64,000 nucleotides of DNA from an uncultured Erythrobacter sp. GTDB lineage: Bacteria > Pseudomonadota > Alphaproteobacteria > Sphingomonadales > Sphingomonadaceae. Made by a program: the position numbers and the translations under genes. Where the stretch lies: positions 682,001-746,000 of the forward strand of contig CANLVN010000003.1 in the NCBI GenBank assembly GCA_947494705.1, read 5' to 3'. The notes under the pieces were generated by a model that was given only the letters and a program-made list of their open reading frames with translations, did no database searches and was not told the origin of the DNA. Below, one piece after another: positions 10,368-20,037 of the stretch; position 1 is the stretch's first letter, and every line of letters starts with the position of its first letter.

Positions 10368-10712
10368 TTACATCGGGCGATATACGCCGGTGTTCGAGTA
10401 ACGCTGGAGGATATTGTCGTGTACGATTGGGCTCAGCAATTCGCTGAACGCACAGCCGACGATGCAATTGTCCCACCACACGACCTGCGCCTGAAGCGAT
10501 TCGAGGCCCGGCAGGGTGAGCCAGCACATCTGGCCTTCGTGCATGCGATTGATCGATGCCGCCGAAAAGCCAGAGATCGAAAGATCGTGAACCACGCTCT
10601 GGAACGCGCGACCACCCGATGCCCTCAAGGTCGAAGGAATCGTCAGTCGGGTGCGTGGGCTGCAGCGGTCTTCTTGCGCTGCTACCTGATAGCTGTTCTT
10701 GTCGGTCGGCAT
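10368..10712 (-). CDS. PilZ-domain protein, likely c-di-GMP binding
   Basis: A 114-residue stand-alone PilZ domain. The two nucleotide-binding motifs are intact: RxxxR as RCSPR at residues 16-20, and DxSxxG as DLSISG at 43-48. Stand-alone PilZ proteins act as receptors for cyclic di-GMP, often controlling motility or polysaccharide output. The gene converges with the serine hydrolase gene and is monocistronic. It is the only direct c-di-GMP link seen in the window. Confidence 0.85.
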   Translation of the reverse strand: MPTDKNSYQVAAQEDRCSPRTRLTIPSTLRASGGRAFQSVVHDLSISGFSAASINRMHEGQMCWLTLPGLESLQAQVVWWDNCIVGCAFSELLSPIVHDNILQRYSNTGVYRPM

Positions 10713-10813
10713 GGCCTCGCAACTTTCTCCAAGTCAGTCAGTCTTCTCTGAATCGATGGATTGACCCACAACCTATCGCTCCATCGCAGTTGCAGAACGA
10801 TTGCGGAAAAAGG

Positions 10814-10828
10814 TTAAGAGGTACTTAA
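10814..10828. promoter_or_regulatory. 15-nt inverted repeat upstream of the PilZ gene
   Basis: TTAAG-aggta-CTTAA, a perfect 5-bp dyad about 100 bases upstream of the PilZ start, within the 193-base gap between the PilZ and SDR genes. The short arms make chance occurrence likely; no function is claimed. Confidence 0.15.
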
Positions 10829-10905
10829 TCCGAACCTGAAACAAGTCCGGTCCCGGCATTACCGATGGCGTCAGGAATGATTGCGGATCCCGAGACCGAG
10901 CGACG

Positions 10906-11619
10906 TCAATCGACGCGTTCGCGGTGTCCGGTTGTGAAATCCTCGCCCAGGAGTGCGACAATTCGTTGCGCCACTTTTTCCGGCGGCTTCACATTTTCCG
11001 GATTTTCGGCGGGATAGGCGCGGGCGCGCATTGCAGTTCGGGTGGCGCCTGGATCGACAATGGCGACCTTCAGCGGGCTCAGCTTTTCGACCTCGACCGC
11101 GTATGTTTCGAGCAGGTTGTCGAACGCTGCCTTGGTTGAACCATAGGCGCCCCAGTAAGCGCGTGGATCAGCGCCGACGCTGCTTGTGAGACCAACGATC
11201 TTGCCCGCCTCGGCGCGGCGCAGCAACGGGTCGAAAGCGGCCAGTATAGCCTGGGTTGCGACTACGTTGGTCATGATCGCTTTGTGATATTGCTTCGGAT
11301 CAACCTGTGAAAGCGGTGTGAGCTCCGGCAAATAGGCCGCTGAAATCACAAGAATATCGAGCGTTTCCCAGCGGCCGCCGATCGCATTGGCCAGTCGCGC
11401 GATCGCATCGGCTTCGGTCAGGTCGACCGGGGCGATGGTCGAGGTGCCGCCAGCGTCATGGATCCGGTCCTCGACTTCTTCGAGCGCTTTTACCTTGCGC
11501 GCGGTCAGGATGACATGCGCGCCCGCTTCGGCCAGAGCCACGGCAGTCGCCGCGCCGATCCCTTGGCTCGCGCCGGTAATTAGCGCGGTCTTTCCCGCGA
11601 GAGGCTTTTCTTCAGGCAT
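10906..11619 (-). CDS. short-chain dehydrogenase/reductase
   Basis: A 237-residue classical SDR. It has the NAD(P) motif TGASQGIG at residues 15-22, a Ser at 146/147, and the catalytic YxxxK as Tyr159-Lys163 (YGSTK). Arg41 after strand 2 favours NADP(H). Its ATG lies inside the 3' end of purF (8-base overlap), so the two genes are very likely cotranscribed and translationally coupled. That linkage does not reveal the substrate. Confidence 0.9.
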   Translation of the reverse strand: MPEEKPLAGKTALITGASQGIGAATAVALAEAGAHVILTARKVKALEEVEDRIHDAGGTSTIAPVDLTEADAIARLANAIGGRWETLDILVISAAYLPELTPLSQVDPKQYHKAIMTNVVATQAILAAFDPLLRRAEAGKIVGLTSSVGADPRAYWGAYGSTKAAFDNLLETYAVEVEKLSPLKVAIVDPGATRTAMRARAYPAENPENVKPPEKVAQRIVALLGEDFTTGHRERVD

Positions 11620-13123
11620 CTATCAATTTCGTCGCTTCACCAAAGGAGAGCTGTGCCGACTCCTGCTTTGCAGCGGTCAGGTCGGTCAGCGGGGTTGGGT
11701 AGTCGCCGGTAAAGCACGCATCGCAAAATTGCGGGCACGCCTTGTCGCGCGCTTTCGATCCGACCGCGCGATACAGGCCGTCAATCGAAATGAAGGCGAG
11801 GCTGTCGGCCTTGATGAATTCGCGCATCGGTTCAAGTTCCATGCGTGCGGCAAGCAGCTTCGAGCGTTCGGGCGTGTCGACGCCATAAAAGCAAGAATGC
11901 GCAGTCGGGGGGCTGGCAACGCGGAAATGCACTTCGCTCGCACCCGCTTCGCGCATCATCTCGACGATCTTGAGGCTGGTCGTGCCGCGCACGATCGAAT
12001 CGTCGATCAGCACGATACGCTTGCCAGCGACAAGTCCGCGATTGGCGTTGTGCTTACGCTTGACGCTGGAATGGCGCGCAGTGTCCGATGGCTGGATGAA
12101 GGTGCGCCCGACATAGTGTGAACGGATGATGCCCAGTTCGAACGGCACGCCCGAGGCTTGCGCATAGCCAATGGCCGCAGGCACGCCGCTATCCGGGACC
12201 GGCACGACCAGATCGACATCGCAAGGCGATTCCTTGGCGAGTTCAGCGCCAATGGCCTTGCGTGCCTCGTAAACACTGCGACCGGCAAAGGTGCTGTCCG
12301 GGCGGCTGAAATAGACATGTTCGAAAATGCAGGGGCGTGCGGAATGTTGGCCAAAGGGGTGCATGGACTTGATCTCGCCATCCATTGCGACCTGTATCAT
12401 CTCGCCCGGTTCGACTTCGCGGGTGAATTCCGCGCCGATGACGTCGAAGGCTACGCTCTCGCTCGCAAACACGACTGCGTCGCCCATCTTGCCCATCACG
12501 AGCGGACGGATGCCCAGCGGGTCGCGACAGGCAATCATCCCTTCGGGCGTCATCACGATCAGCGCATAGGCGCCTTCCACAAGGCGCAGTGCGTCGATCA
12601 GCCGGTCGGCGACCGTAGGATAGCGTGAGGTCGCGACAAGATGGATGATGACCTCGGTGTCGGATGTCGACTGAAAGATCGACCCCTTGCTGACAAGGTC
12701 GCTGCGCAGCCTCAGCGAATTGGAAATGTTGCCGTTGTGCGCGATTGCGAAACCACCGCTGGCAAGCTCTGCATAGAGTGGCTGAACGTTGCGCAGACCG
12801 GCGCCGCCGGTGGTTGAATAGCGCACATGGCCTGCCGCCATTGTACCGGGCAGTTCGGCGATCGCTTCGGCGGCGGAGAAATTCTCGGCCACGTGGCCTA
12901 ACCCTCGCCGGGAAATGAAATCCTTGCCGTCGAAACTTGTAATCCCGACAGCTTCCTGTCCGCGATGCTGAAGGGCGTGAAGGCCCAGTGCCGTCGCGGC
13001 AGCGGCATCCTCTGCGCGGATTGCGCCGAACACGCCGCATTCCTCGCGCAACTTGTCTCCATCCTCGTCGAGGAATGGGTGAGTCGCGTTTCCAGTAGGA
13101 TCGAATTGGTCGGTGTCTGCCAT
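11612..13123 (-). CDS. purF: amidophosphoribosyltransferase
   Basis: Catalyses the first step of purine synthesis, PRPP plus glutamine to phosphoribosylamine. From the ATG at 13123 the protein has 503 residues. The Ntn glutaminase nucleophile is Cys29 in REECGVFGA, after a short propeptide-like leader. The phosphoribosyltransferase domain has the PRPP loop IVLIDDSIVRGTT. C-terminal Cys residues (CPQFCDACF) resemble those of enzymes that carry a [4Fe-4S] cluster. The frame stays open 26 codons upstream, but that part looks non-conserved. Together with guaB it makes two purine genes in the window, though they are 10 kb apart. Confidence 0.95.
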   Translation of the reverse strand: MADTDQFDPTGNATHPFLDEDGDKLREECGVFGAIRAEDAAAATALGLHALQHRGQEAVGITSFDGKDFISRRGLGHVAENFSAAEAIAELPGTMAAGHVRYSTTGGAGLRNVQPLYAELASGGFAIAHNGNISNSLRLRSDLVSKGSIFQSTSDTEVIIHLVATSRYPTVADRLIDALRLVEGAYALIVMTPEGMIACRDPLGIRPLVMGKMGDAVVFASESVAFDVIGAEFTREVEPGEMIQVAMDGEIKSMHPFGQHSARPCIFEHVYFSRPDSTFAGRSVYEARKAIGAELAKESPCDVDLVVPVPDSGVPAAIGYAQASGVPFELGIIRSHYVGRTFIQPSDTARHSSVKRKHNANRGLVAGKRIVLIDDSIVRGTTSLKIVEMMREAGASEVHFRVASPPTAHSCFYGVDTPERSKLLAARMELEPMREFIKADSLAFISIDGLYRAVGSKARDKACPQFCDACFTGDYPTPLTDLTAAKQESAQLSFGEATKLIDA

Positions 13124-13347
13124 CGCCTGTGTGCCCGCTTGCGCTGCCCCCAACCCCTGTCGCCAGAATGTGGCCCGCTCAATGGCGATGTTACGGGTCA
13201 ATTACAAGGCCAGTGATCGGCCAGCTGTCGGAAATTCCGGGTCCTAGCGTCTTTTTCGGCAACCGGCCCTCCATGCGGATTGTGCGCAGGGGCATCGACC
13301 CCTAAAGGCCCCGTTCATCCAAATTTCCCCAATCGCTCGAGCCTGTC

Positions 13348-14586
13348 ATGCTGACCCCCTTCGAAAGAATGATCGCCAAGCGGTACCTGTGGCCGGGCAA
13401 GGGCGAGGCGTTTATCGCTCTCGTCGCGTCGATCTCGGTCGGCGTGGTAATGCTCTCGGTCGCAATGCTGGTTCTGGTGATGAGCGTCATGGGCGGCTTC
13501 CGCTCGGAAATGCTCGACAAGTTCAGCAACCTGAACGGCCATGCCGTGATCCAAGCCTATGGCGGTCGGCTCGACAATTGGGAGGGCATCCTCGAGGAAG
13601 TGCGCGAGACTGATGGCGTGGTTAGCGCTTCGCCGCTGATCGAACAGGCCCTGCTCACCAGCTTCAACGGACGGGTCAATGCAATCTTCGTGCGCGGCAA
13701 CACCGCCGAAGATATCGCCGCGATGAGCGATCAGGTGCTGTTCGGCGACATGGCGAGCATCACGCCGGGCAGTGGCAAGGTGGCGATCGGATCGCGTCTT
13801 GCAGCCAATATCGGTGCGCGGGTCGGCGACACGATCACCATCATCAATCCGCAGGGCCGCTCGACGCCGTTCGGGACTTCAATCCGGCAAGTTGGCTATG
13901 AAGTTGGCGCGATCTTCGAAATAGGGCTGTACGACTTCGACGAAACCTTCGTCATTATGCCCATGTCGGAAGCCCAGACCTTGTTGCTGCTGGGCGATAC
14001 GGTGGGACTGATCGAAGTGACCGTGACCGACCCGGACAATGTCGGCACGATCTTGGCCGACATAGAACAGTCACTGACGGGTCGCGCGGTGATTGCCGAC
14101 TGGAAACAGATCAATTCTACCCTGTTCGAAGCGCTTGAGGTGGAGAGGGTCGCCATGTTCTTCGTGCTCAGCTTCATGGTGCTGGTCGCTTCGTTCAATA
14201 TCCTCTCCAGCCTCGTGATGCTGGTCCGTGCAAAAACACGCGACATCGCGATCATGCGCACGATGGGCGCGACGCGGCGAAGCCTGCTCAAGATATTTGT
14301 GACCACGGGGACCACGATCGGCACGCTGGGCACGGTGACGGGCCTTATCGTCGGCTTTATCCTCCTCTATTTCCGCAACGGCATCGTCAACGGCATCGCG
14401 GCAGTGACCGGGGTGGAAATTTGGGATCCACAAGTGCGCTTCCTGACAAGTCTGCCGGTTCGGGTGGATCCATGGGAAATCATCGGGATTGCCGCGTTGG
14501 GCGTGGGGTTGAGCTTCCTTGCGACGCTCTATCCGGCGCTCAAGGCCTCGAATACCGATCCGGTTCAGGTTCTGCGTTATGAGTAA
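13348..14586 (+). CDS. lolC: lipoprotein-releasing ABC transporter permease (LolC/LolE type)
   Basis: Inner-membrane permease that extracts outer-membrane lipoproteins for hand-over to LolA. The 412-residue protein has one N-terminal membrane helix (about residues 20-45), a large periplasmic domain, and three C-terminal helices (about 270-295, 320-345 and 380-400), the MacB/FtsX topology. The end [11 protein letters not shown] is characteristic of LolC/E. Only one permease gene is present, suggesting one protein serves both LolC and LolE roles. It overlaps lolD by eight bases and is divergent from purF. Confidence 0.93.
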   Translation: MLTPFERMIAKRYLWPGKGEAFIALVASISVGVVMLSVAMLVLVMSVMGGFRSEMLDKFSNLNGHAVIQAYGGRLDNWEGILEEVRETDGVVSASPLIEQALLTSFNGRVNAIFVRGNTAEDIAAMSDQVLFGDMASITPGSGKVAIGSRLAANIGARVGDTITIINPQGRSTPFGTSIRQVGYEVGAIFEIGLYDFDETFVIMPMSEAQTLLLLGDTVGLIEVTVTDPDNVGTILADIEQSLTGRAVIADWKQINSTLFEALEVERVAMFFVLSFMVLVASFNILSSLVMLVRAKTRDIAIMRTMGATRRSLLKIFVTTGTTIGTLGTVTGLIVGFILLYFRNGIVNGIAAVTGVEIWDPQVRFLTSLPVRVDPWEIIGIAALGVGLSFLATLYPALKASNTDPVQVLRYE

Positions 14587-15253
14587 GCCTATTGTGCAAC
14601 TGCGCGCGCTCAAGCGCAGCTTCGAACAGGGCGGCCAAGTCATCGACGTGCTGCGCGGGGTCGATCTCGACATCATGCCGGGAGAGATAGTCGCGCTTCT
14701 CGGCCCGTCGGGTTCGGGCAAGTCGACCATGCTGCAAGCCGTTGGCCTTTTAGAAGGCGGGTTCGAGGGATCGATCGCCATTGCTGGCGAGGCAGCGGAA
14801 AAACTCGCCAGTGACCAGCGCACCCGGTTGCGGCGCGAGCATCTGGGTTTCGTCTACCAGTTTCACCACCTCCTTCCCGATTTCAACGCGACCGAGAACG
14901 TCGTTATGCCGCAGATGGTGGCAGGGGTCGACGAAGCGGCTGCCAAGGAACGCGCTGAAAGCCTGCTGACGAGCCTCGGCCTCGGTCATCGCCTGACCCA
15001 CCGACCCAGCCAGCTTTCGGGCGGTGAGCAGCAACGTGTTGCGGTGGCGCGCGCGCTGGCGAATCAGCCGACATTGGTGCTGGCGGACGAGCCCACCGGC
15101 AATCTCGACGAAGCGACATCGGACATAGTGCTAGGCCAGTTTCTCGACCTGGTCAGGGGCGAGGGCAGTGCAGCGCTGGTCGCGACGCATAACGAGCGGC
15201 TCGCCAGCCGGATGGACCGCGTTGTGCGGTTGCATGACGGCGTGCTCGCATAA
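14579..15253 (+). CDS. lolD: lipoprotein-releasing ABC transporter ATPase
   Basis: ATP-binding subunit of the Lol exporter, at the cytoplasmic face. The start at 14579 overlaps the end of lolC. The 224 residues contain Walker [10 protein letters not shown] (42-50), Q-loop Gln94, signature LSGGEQQ (146-152) and Walker B LVLADEP (166-172). FtsE or MacB-type ATPases look similar, but the adjacent LolC/E-like permease decides the call. Confidence 0.95.
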   Translation: MSKPIVQLRALKRSFEQGGQVIDVLRGVDLDIMPGEIVALLGPSGSGKSTMLQAVGLLEGGFEGSIAIAGEAAEKLASDQRTRLRREHLGFVYQFHHLLPDFNATENVVMPQMVAGVDEAAAKERAESLLTSLGLGHRLTHRPSQLSGGEQQRVAVARALANQPTLVLADEPTGNLDEATSDIVLGQFLDLVRGEGSAALVATHNERLASRMDRVVRLHDGVLA

Positions 15254-15307
15254 TAGAGTGGACCTTTCCGGCCAAGCGCACGTTGGATCGACTGAAAGGA
15301 AATTCAC

Positions 15308-15586
15308 ATGGCAGACCATCCCAGCACATTCGAAGGCACCCCGGTAAAGAGCGGCGAGACCGCCTGGAAAGACCGTGCCGCTCTCCATGCCAAGGCAACC
15401 TCGGACGGCGTCCTGAGCGGCGGCAACGCACTCAAGCGCGGAACATTCGCAGAAATGATCCGCCATCTCGTCGAAATGCCGCAGGAAAAGCGTGGCGACT
15501 ACGTTATCGAGAAAATGGGCGACCGCGAATACTCGGCCGCCGAGGCAGAAGCGCTGGCATCGCGCGAGGACTTTCCTCCCGCCTAG
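15308..15586 (+). CDS. small conserved-looking protein of unknown function
   Basis: A 92-residue soluble, charged protein with no signal peptide or membrane helix. A strong ribosome site (gaaagga) lies nine bases before the ATG, supporting real translation. The middle part (LKRGTFAEMIRHLVEMP) looks amphipathic and helical, and the acidic C-terminus ends REDFPPA. I do not recognise the family. A short hairpin (CAGCC-gtagg-GGCTG, 15597-15611) follows its stop codon. It stands between lolD and a glutathione peroxidase with spacers of 54 and 224 bases. Confidence 0.7.
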   Translation: MADHPSTFEGTPVKSGETAWKDRAALHAKATSDGVLSGGNALKRGTFAEMIRHLVEMPQEKRGDYVIEKMGDREYSAAEAEALASREDFPPA

Positions 15587-15810
15587 CGTGCTGCGGCAGC
15601 CGTAGGGGCTGAGAGACTTACGCGATCCCGTTGCTGCCGGCGTTGCTGCAAGCTGCGCCCGGCACAGCTGCGTCGCCGTCATCAGTCCCGACTTCCGCCG
15701 GTGCCAAGGACGGCAGGGTTCGCCAGTACCGTGAACTCTCGACGGACCATGGTCTTTCGTGGCAGACGAGTTTCGACCTCATCTACCGGCCTAAGGAGGG
15801 CTGACCGGAC

Positions 15811-16290
15811 ATGACCACAATCGCCGATTTCACAGTCGAGACCAATCGCGGCGAAAAGCTCGACCTTGCGACCAAGAAGGGCAAGGTTTTGCTGGTCGTG
15901 AACACAGCAAGCAAGTGCGGCTTCACCCCTCAATATGACGGCCTGGAAAAGCTGTTCCAGGAATACAAAGATTCCGATTTCGAGGTCCTCGGTTTTCCCT
16001 GCAACCAATTCGGCGCGCAGGAGCCCGGCAACGCCGACGAAATCGCCGAATTCTGCAAGGTCAATTTCGGCGTCACCTTCCCCCTGATGGCAAAGATCGA
16101 CGTCAACGGACCAGATGCTTCGCCGCTATTCGACTGGATGAAGGCTGAGCAGAAAGGCCTCATGGGTTCAAAGTCGATCAAGTGGAACTTCACCAAGTTC
16201 CTGATCGATCGCGAGGGCAACGTGGTGAAGCGTTACGGCCCGCAGGACGCGCCCGCGACGATCAAGAAGGACATCGAGAAACTGCTCTGA
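15811..16290 (+). CDS. glutathione peroxidase family protein
   Basis: A 159-residue Cys-type peroxidase that reduces hydroperoxides, probably with thioredoxin or glutathione. The catalytic tetrad is visible: peroxidatic Cys36 in NTASKCGFTPQ, Gln70 in NQFGAQEPG, and Trp125-Asn126 in KWNFTKFL. Cys64 in GFPCNQ is a family-conserved site. It is cytoplasmic, with no signal peptide. A ribosome site (aaggaggg) lies upstream of the ATG. The upstream 224-base gap holds no other recognisable gene. Confidence 0.93.
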   Translation: MTTIADFTVETNRGEKLDLATKKGKVLLVVNTASKCGFTPQYDGLEKLFQEYKDSDFEVLGFPCNQFGAQEPGNADEIAEFCKVNFGVTFPLMAKIDVNGPDASPLFDWMKAEQKGLMGSKSIKWNFTKFLIDREGNVVKRYGPQDAPATIKKDIEKLL

Positions 16291-16357
16291 TTCCGCCTGT
16301 GGAGAACTAGGCTTCGCGCACGCTTCCGAATCGCCAGCGATTTCCTAAATTGCAGGG

Positions 16358-19300
16358 ATGCCGTTTGCTCCCTTCGTTCCCCTGCGCGTGTTCTCGTCCT
16401 ATTCGATGCTCGAAGGGGCGATCGATCCCAAGGCGATAGCCAAGCTGGCGAAGGAGCGCGGCTTTCCCGCCATTGCGATCTGCGACCGCAACGGGCTTTA
16501 TGGCGCGGTCATGTTTGCCGGAGCCTGCAAGGATGAGGGTGTGCAGCCCATCATCGGCACGCTGCTCGGTGTTTCGCGTGAAGGATCCGAAGGCAAGCTG
16601 GTCGATTACCTGCCGCTCTTTGCGCAGGACGAAGCGGGCTATGACAATCTATGCCACCTCGTTTCCCGAGCGCATCTCGAGCGCCCTCTGGAACTGGAGC
16701 CGCATGTCGTCCTAAGCGACCTTGAAGGGCACACAGACGGGCTCATAGCGTTGACCGGAGCAGGCGAGGGCGCGCTCACACGTCTGCTGGCCGAGGGGCA
16801 GGCCGATGCTGCCCGCGCATTGGTCGAACGGCTCGAAAACCTGTTTCCTTCACGGCTTTATATCGAGCTTGCGCGCCATGGCGATCCGACCTGTCGGGCG
16901 GCCGAGGAAGCGCTGATCGACATGGCGTATGCTCGCGCTTTGCCAATTGTCGCGACGAACCCTGCCAACTTTGCCGAACCGCATGTGCACAAAGCACACG
17001 ACGCCATGCTGTGCATCGCCAATTCGACCTATATCGAGAATGAAGACCGGCCCGGTTCCAATGCGCAGGCTTTCGTCAAGTCCGCGCCGATGATGGAGGA
17101 ACTGTTCGCCGACCTGCCCGAAGCAACCGCGAACAGCCTCGTCATCGCTCAGCGCTGTGCTTACGCGCCGCCCTATCGCGATCCGATCCTGCCCAGCCTG
17201 GCAGGCGATCTGGAGGGCGAAGCCAAGATGCTCGCCGAGCAATCGCGCGCCGGGTTGGAGGAGCGGCTCTCGACCTACGAGGACCTCTCGGAAGAGGATC
17301 GCAAGACCTATTTCGACCGGCTCGATTACGAGATCGGCATTATCGTCAACATGGGTTTCCCCGGCTACTTCCTGATCGTTGCCGACTTCATCCAATGGGC
17401 GAAGGACCAGGGGATACCGGTTGGTCCGGGTCGCGGATCGGGCGCAGGTTCGATCGTCGCGTGGGCACTGACCATCACCGATCTCGACCCGATCCAGCTC
17501 GGTCTGCTGTTTGAACGTTTCCTCAACCCGGAACGCGTATCGATGCCCGACTTCGATATCGATTTCTGCGAAACGCGGCGGGGCGAGGTGATCCGCTACG
17601 TCCAGAAGAAATACGGCCACGACCACGTCGCGCAAATCATCACCTTCGGCAAGATGAAGGCGCGCGCCGTGCTGCGCGATTGCGGGCGTATCCTCCAGAT
17701 GAGCTATGGCCAAGTCGACAGGCTGTGCAAGATGGTACCCAACCATCCGACCGATCCGTGGACCTTGCCGCGTGCGCTGAATGGCGCGGCGGACTTCAAG
17801 CAGGAATATGTCAATGACAACGAGGTGAAGCGTCTCGTCGACCTTGCACTTCAGCTTGAAGGGTTGCCGCGCAATTCGTCGACCCACGCAGCGGGCGTGG
17901 TGATTGGGGACAGGCCTCTTTCGCAGCTCGTGCCGCTCTATCGCGATCCGCGTTCGGACATGCCGGTTACGCAGTACGACATGAAGAACGTCGAGAGCAG
18001 CGGACTGGTTAAGTTCGATTTTCTTGGGCTGAAGACGCTCAGCGTGCTGCGCAAGGCGGTCGACTTGCTTAAATTGCGCGGGATCGAGATCGATCTCGGC
18101 GCGCTGCCACTTGATGACAAGGCCGTCTACGACCTCATGCAGGTCGGCAACACGGTGGGTGTGTTCCAGTTGGAATCCGAAGGGATGCAGCGCACGCTCA
18201 AGGCGGTGAAACCCACCAATTTCGGCGACATCATCGCGCTGGTGTCGCTCTATCGCCCGGGTCCGATGGACAACATTCCGCTGTTCGGCCAGCGCAAGGC
18301 AGGCGAAGTGCCGATCGAATACCCGCATCCCAAGCTGGAAGGCATCCTTGCCGAAACCTACGGCATCTTCGTCTACCAGGAACAGGTCATGCAGGCCGCG
18401 CAGATCCTCGCCGGCTATTCGCTCGGCGACGCCGACCTGCTGCGCCGCGCGATGGGCAAGAAGAATCAAGCGGAGATGGACAAACAGCGCACCCGTTTCA
18501 TCGAGGGTTGCAAGAAGGTCTCCGACATCGAGGCGAAGGAAGCGAACCAGCTGTTCGACTTGATCGACAAGTTCGCAGGCTATGGCTTCAACAAGTCGCA
18601 CGCGGCGGCCTATGCATTGCTCGCATACCAGACCGGGTGGCTGAAAGCGCATTATCCGGAGGAATTTTACGCCGCCTCGATGTGCTTCGACATGCACCAG
18701 TCGGAAAAGCTCAGCATCTTCGTCGACGATGCGCGACGCTATCCGGCTGAGCGGGCGAGCGGGACCGGGGTCGAAGTTCTGCCGCCCGACATCAACGCGT
18801 CTGAGAGCCGCTTCACTGTCCAGCAGACAGATGATGGCTACGCAGTGCGCTACGCGCTCGCCGGGATTCGCAATGTTGGCGAGAAGGCGATGGAATCGAT
18901 TGTGGCAGAGCGCGAGGCCAATGGTCGTTTCGCAAGCCTCAAGGATTTCTGCGAGCGGCTGCCGCAGGGCTCTATGAACCGGCGACAGTTGGAAGGGCTT
19001 ATCTGTGCGGGCGCGCTCGATGGGCTCGAGCCAAATCGCGCGATGCTGTTCGCCAACGCCGACATGCTGCTCGCGGTGGCGGACGCCGCTATGCGCGAGC
19101 GTTCAAGCGGGCAGGGCGGCCTGTTCGGCGGCGACGATACTCCCGAGGAAGACCTGCGGCTGCAAGCGGTCGAACCGTGGAGCTCGCGCGAAGCGATGGC
19201 CAAGGAACGCGAAAATTTCGGCTTCCGTTTTGCCGGCGATCCGCTGTCCGAATACCGCGCTGTCGCCTCCGCCCAGGGCGCACGACTCTATGACAGCCTG

Positions 19301-19858
19301 ATGCAGTCCGAGGTCGCGACCGGACAACGGCTCAAGGCAGTCATCGCGGTTGTGGTCGAAGGTGCGAACAAGGCCAAGACCCGCAAAGGTAAGGATTTCG
19401 CGCGGATCGATTTCGATGACGGCTTCTCGCAATTCTCCTCCGCCTGTTTCGAGGAAGCGCTGGTCGGCCAGTTCCTCGAATGGGCGCAGAACAATGAGTG
19501 CGTGCTGCTTACCGTCGAGCTCGACGCCCCCAATCCGGGCGAGCCGCCGCGCCTGACCGTGCGCGGAGCGCGCCCTCTTGCGTCGGTCAGCGGCAGCATC
19601 CCCATGATCCTCAAGGCAGATGTGCACAGCGTCGAAGCACTCAGCGCGCTTGCGCTTGAACTGACTAGCGATGCTCGCGGAACCGGCGAGGTTCTGGTTC
19701 GCCTCGTCCTCGACCACGGCGAGGAGGCTTACATGCGCCTCGGGCGGTCATTCGCGCTGGACGGCGACCTTGCCGAAAGGCTGGCCGGGGTGGAGGGGAT
19801 CGAAAACGTCGCTCTCGAACCCGTGCGCGGGCGGGCCAACCTCAAGCTGGTTGCCTGA
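16358..19858 (+). CDS. dnaE: DNA polymerase III alpha subunit
   Basis: Catalytic subunit of the replicative DNA polymerase, 1166 residues, normal for DnaE. The N-terminal PHP domain begins FVPLRVFSSYSMLEGAI and runs to about residue 210. The C-family palm has GRGSGAGSIVAWAL and the metal-binding PDFDIDFCETRRG near residues 396-408. The fingers, HhH and C-terminal OB regions follow (OB-like VIAVVVEGANKAKTRKGKD near residue 1000). The gene is complete, uninterrupted and stands alone. Confidence 0.98.
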   Translation: MPFAPFVPLRVFSSYSMLEGAIDPKAIAKLAKERGFPAIAICDRNGLYGAVMFAGACKDEGVQPIIGTLLGVSREGSEGKLVDYLPLFAQDEAGYDNLCHLVSRAHLERPLELEPHVVLSDLEGHTDGLIALTGAGEGALTRLLAEGQADAARALVERLENLFPSRLYIELARHGDPTCRAAEEALIDMAYARALPIVATNPANFAEPHVHKAHDAMLCIANSTYIENEDRPGSNAQAFVKSAPMMEELFADLPEATANSLVIAQRCAYAPPYRDPILPSLAGDLEGEAKMLAEQSRAGLEERLSTYEDLSEEDRKTYFDRLDYEIGIIVNMGFPGYFLIVADFIQWAKDQGIPVGPGRGSGAGSIVAWALTITDLDPIQLGLLFERFLNPERVSMPDFDIDFCETRRGEVIRYVQKKYGHDHVAQIITFGKMKARAVLRDCGRILQMSYGQVDRLCKMVPNHPTDPWTLPRALNGAADFKQEYVNDNEVKRLVDLALQLEGLPRNSSTHAAGVVIGDRPLSQLVPLYRDPRSDMPVTQYDMKNVESSGLVKFDFLGLKTLSVLRKAVDLLKLRGIEIDLGALPLDDKAVYDLMQVGNTVGVFQLESEGMQRTLKAVKPTNFGDIIALVSLYRPGPMDNIPLFGQRKAGEVPIEYPHPKLEGILAETYGIFVYQEQVMQAAQILAGYSLGDADLLRRAMGKKNQAEMDKQRTRFIEGCKKVSDIEAKEANQLFDLIDKFAGYGFNKSHAAAYALLAYQTGWLKAHYPEEFYAASMCFDMHQSEKLSIFVDDARRYPAERASGTGVEVLPPDINASESRFTVQQTDDGYAVRYALAGIRNVGEKAMESIVAEREANGRFASLKDFCERLPQGSMNRRQLEGLICAGALDGLEPNRAMLFANADMLLAVADAAMRERSSGQGGLFGGDDTPEEDLRLQAVEPWSSREAMAKERENFGFRFAGDPLSEYRAVASAQGARLYDSLMQSEVATGQRLKAVIAVVVEGANKAKTRKGKDFARIDFDDGFSQFSSACFEEALVGQFLEWAQNNECVLLTVELDAPNPGEPPRLTVRGARPLASVSGSIPMILKADVHSVEALSALALELTSDARGTGEVLVRLVLDHGEEAYMRLGRSFALDGDLAERLAGVEGIENVALEPVRGRANLKLVA

Positions 19859-20037
19859 AATCAAGACAGGGCGGGATCGCTCCGGCGAGCTCGCGAGCTG
19901 ACGGCCCCATCTGCTGGCGAAATCGTTGCTGTGTTTGCGAGGATCGCGCTGAGCGATTGCCAAGCAACACTTGCCGCGCCATGGTCGCGCAAAACGCGCC
20001 GATGAATGCGCGGATCGTAATGAGGAGAGAAGGCGAC

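Noticed and set aside
16850..18697. 615-codon open frame on the minus strand inside dnaE
   Set aside because: Antisense shadow of a conserved polymerase gene; composition is typical of reversed GC-rich codons.
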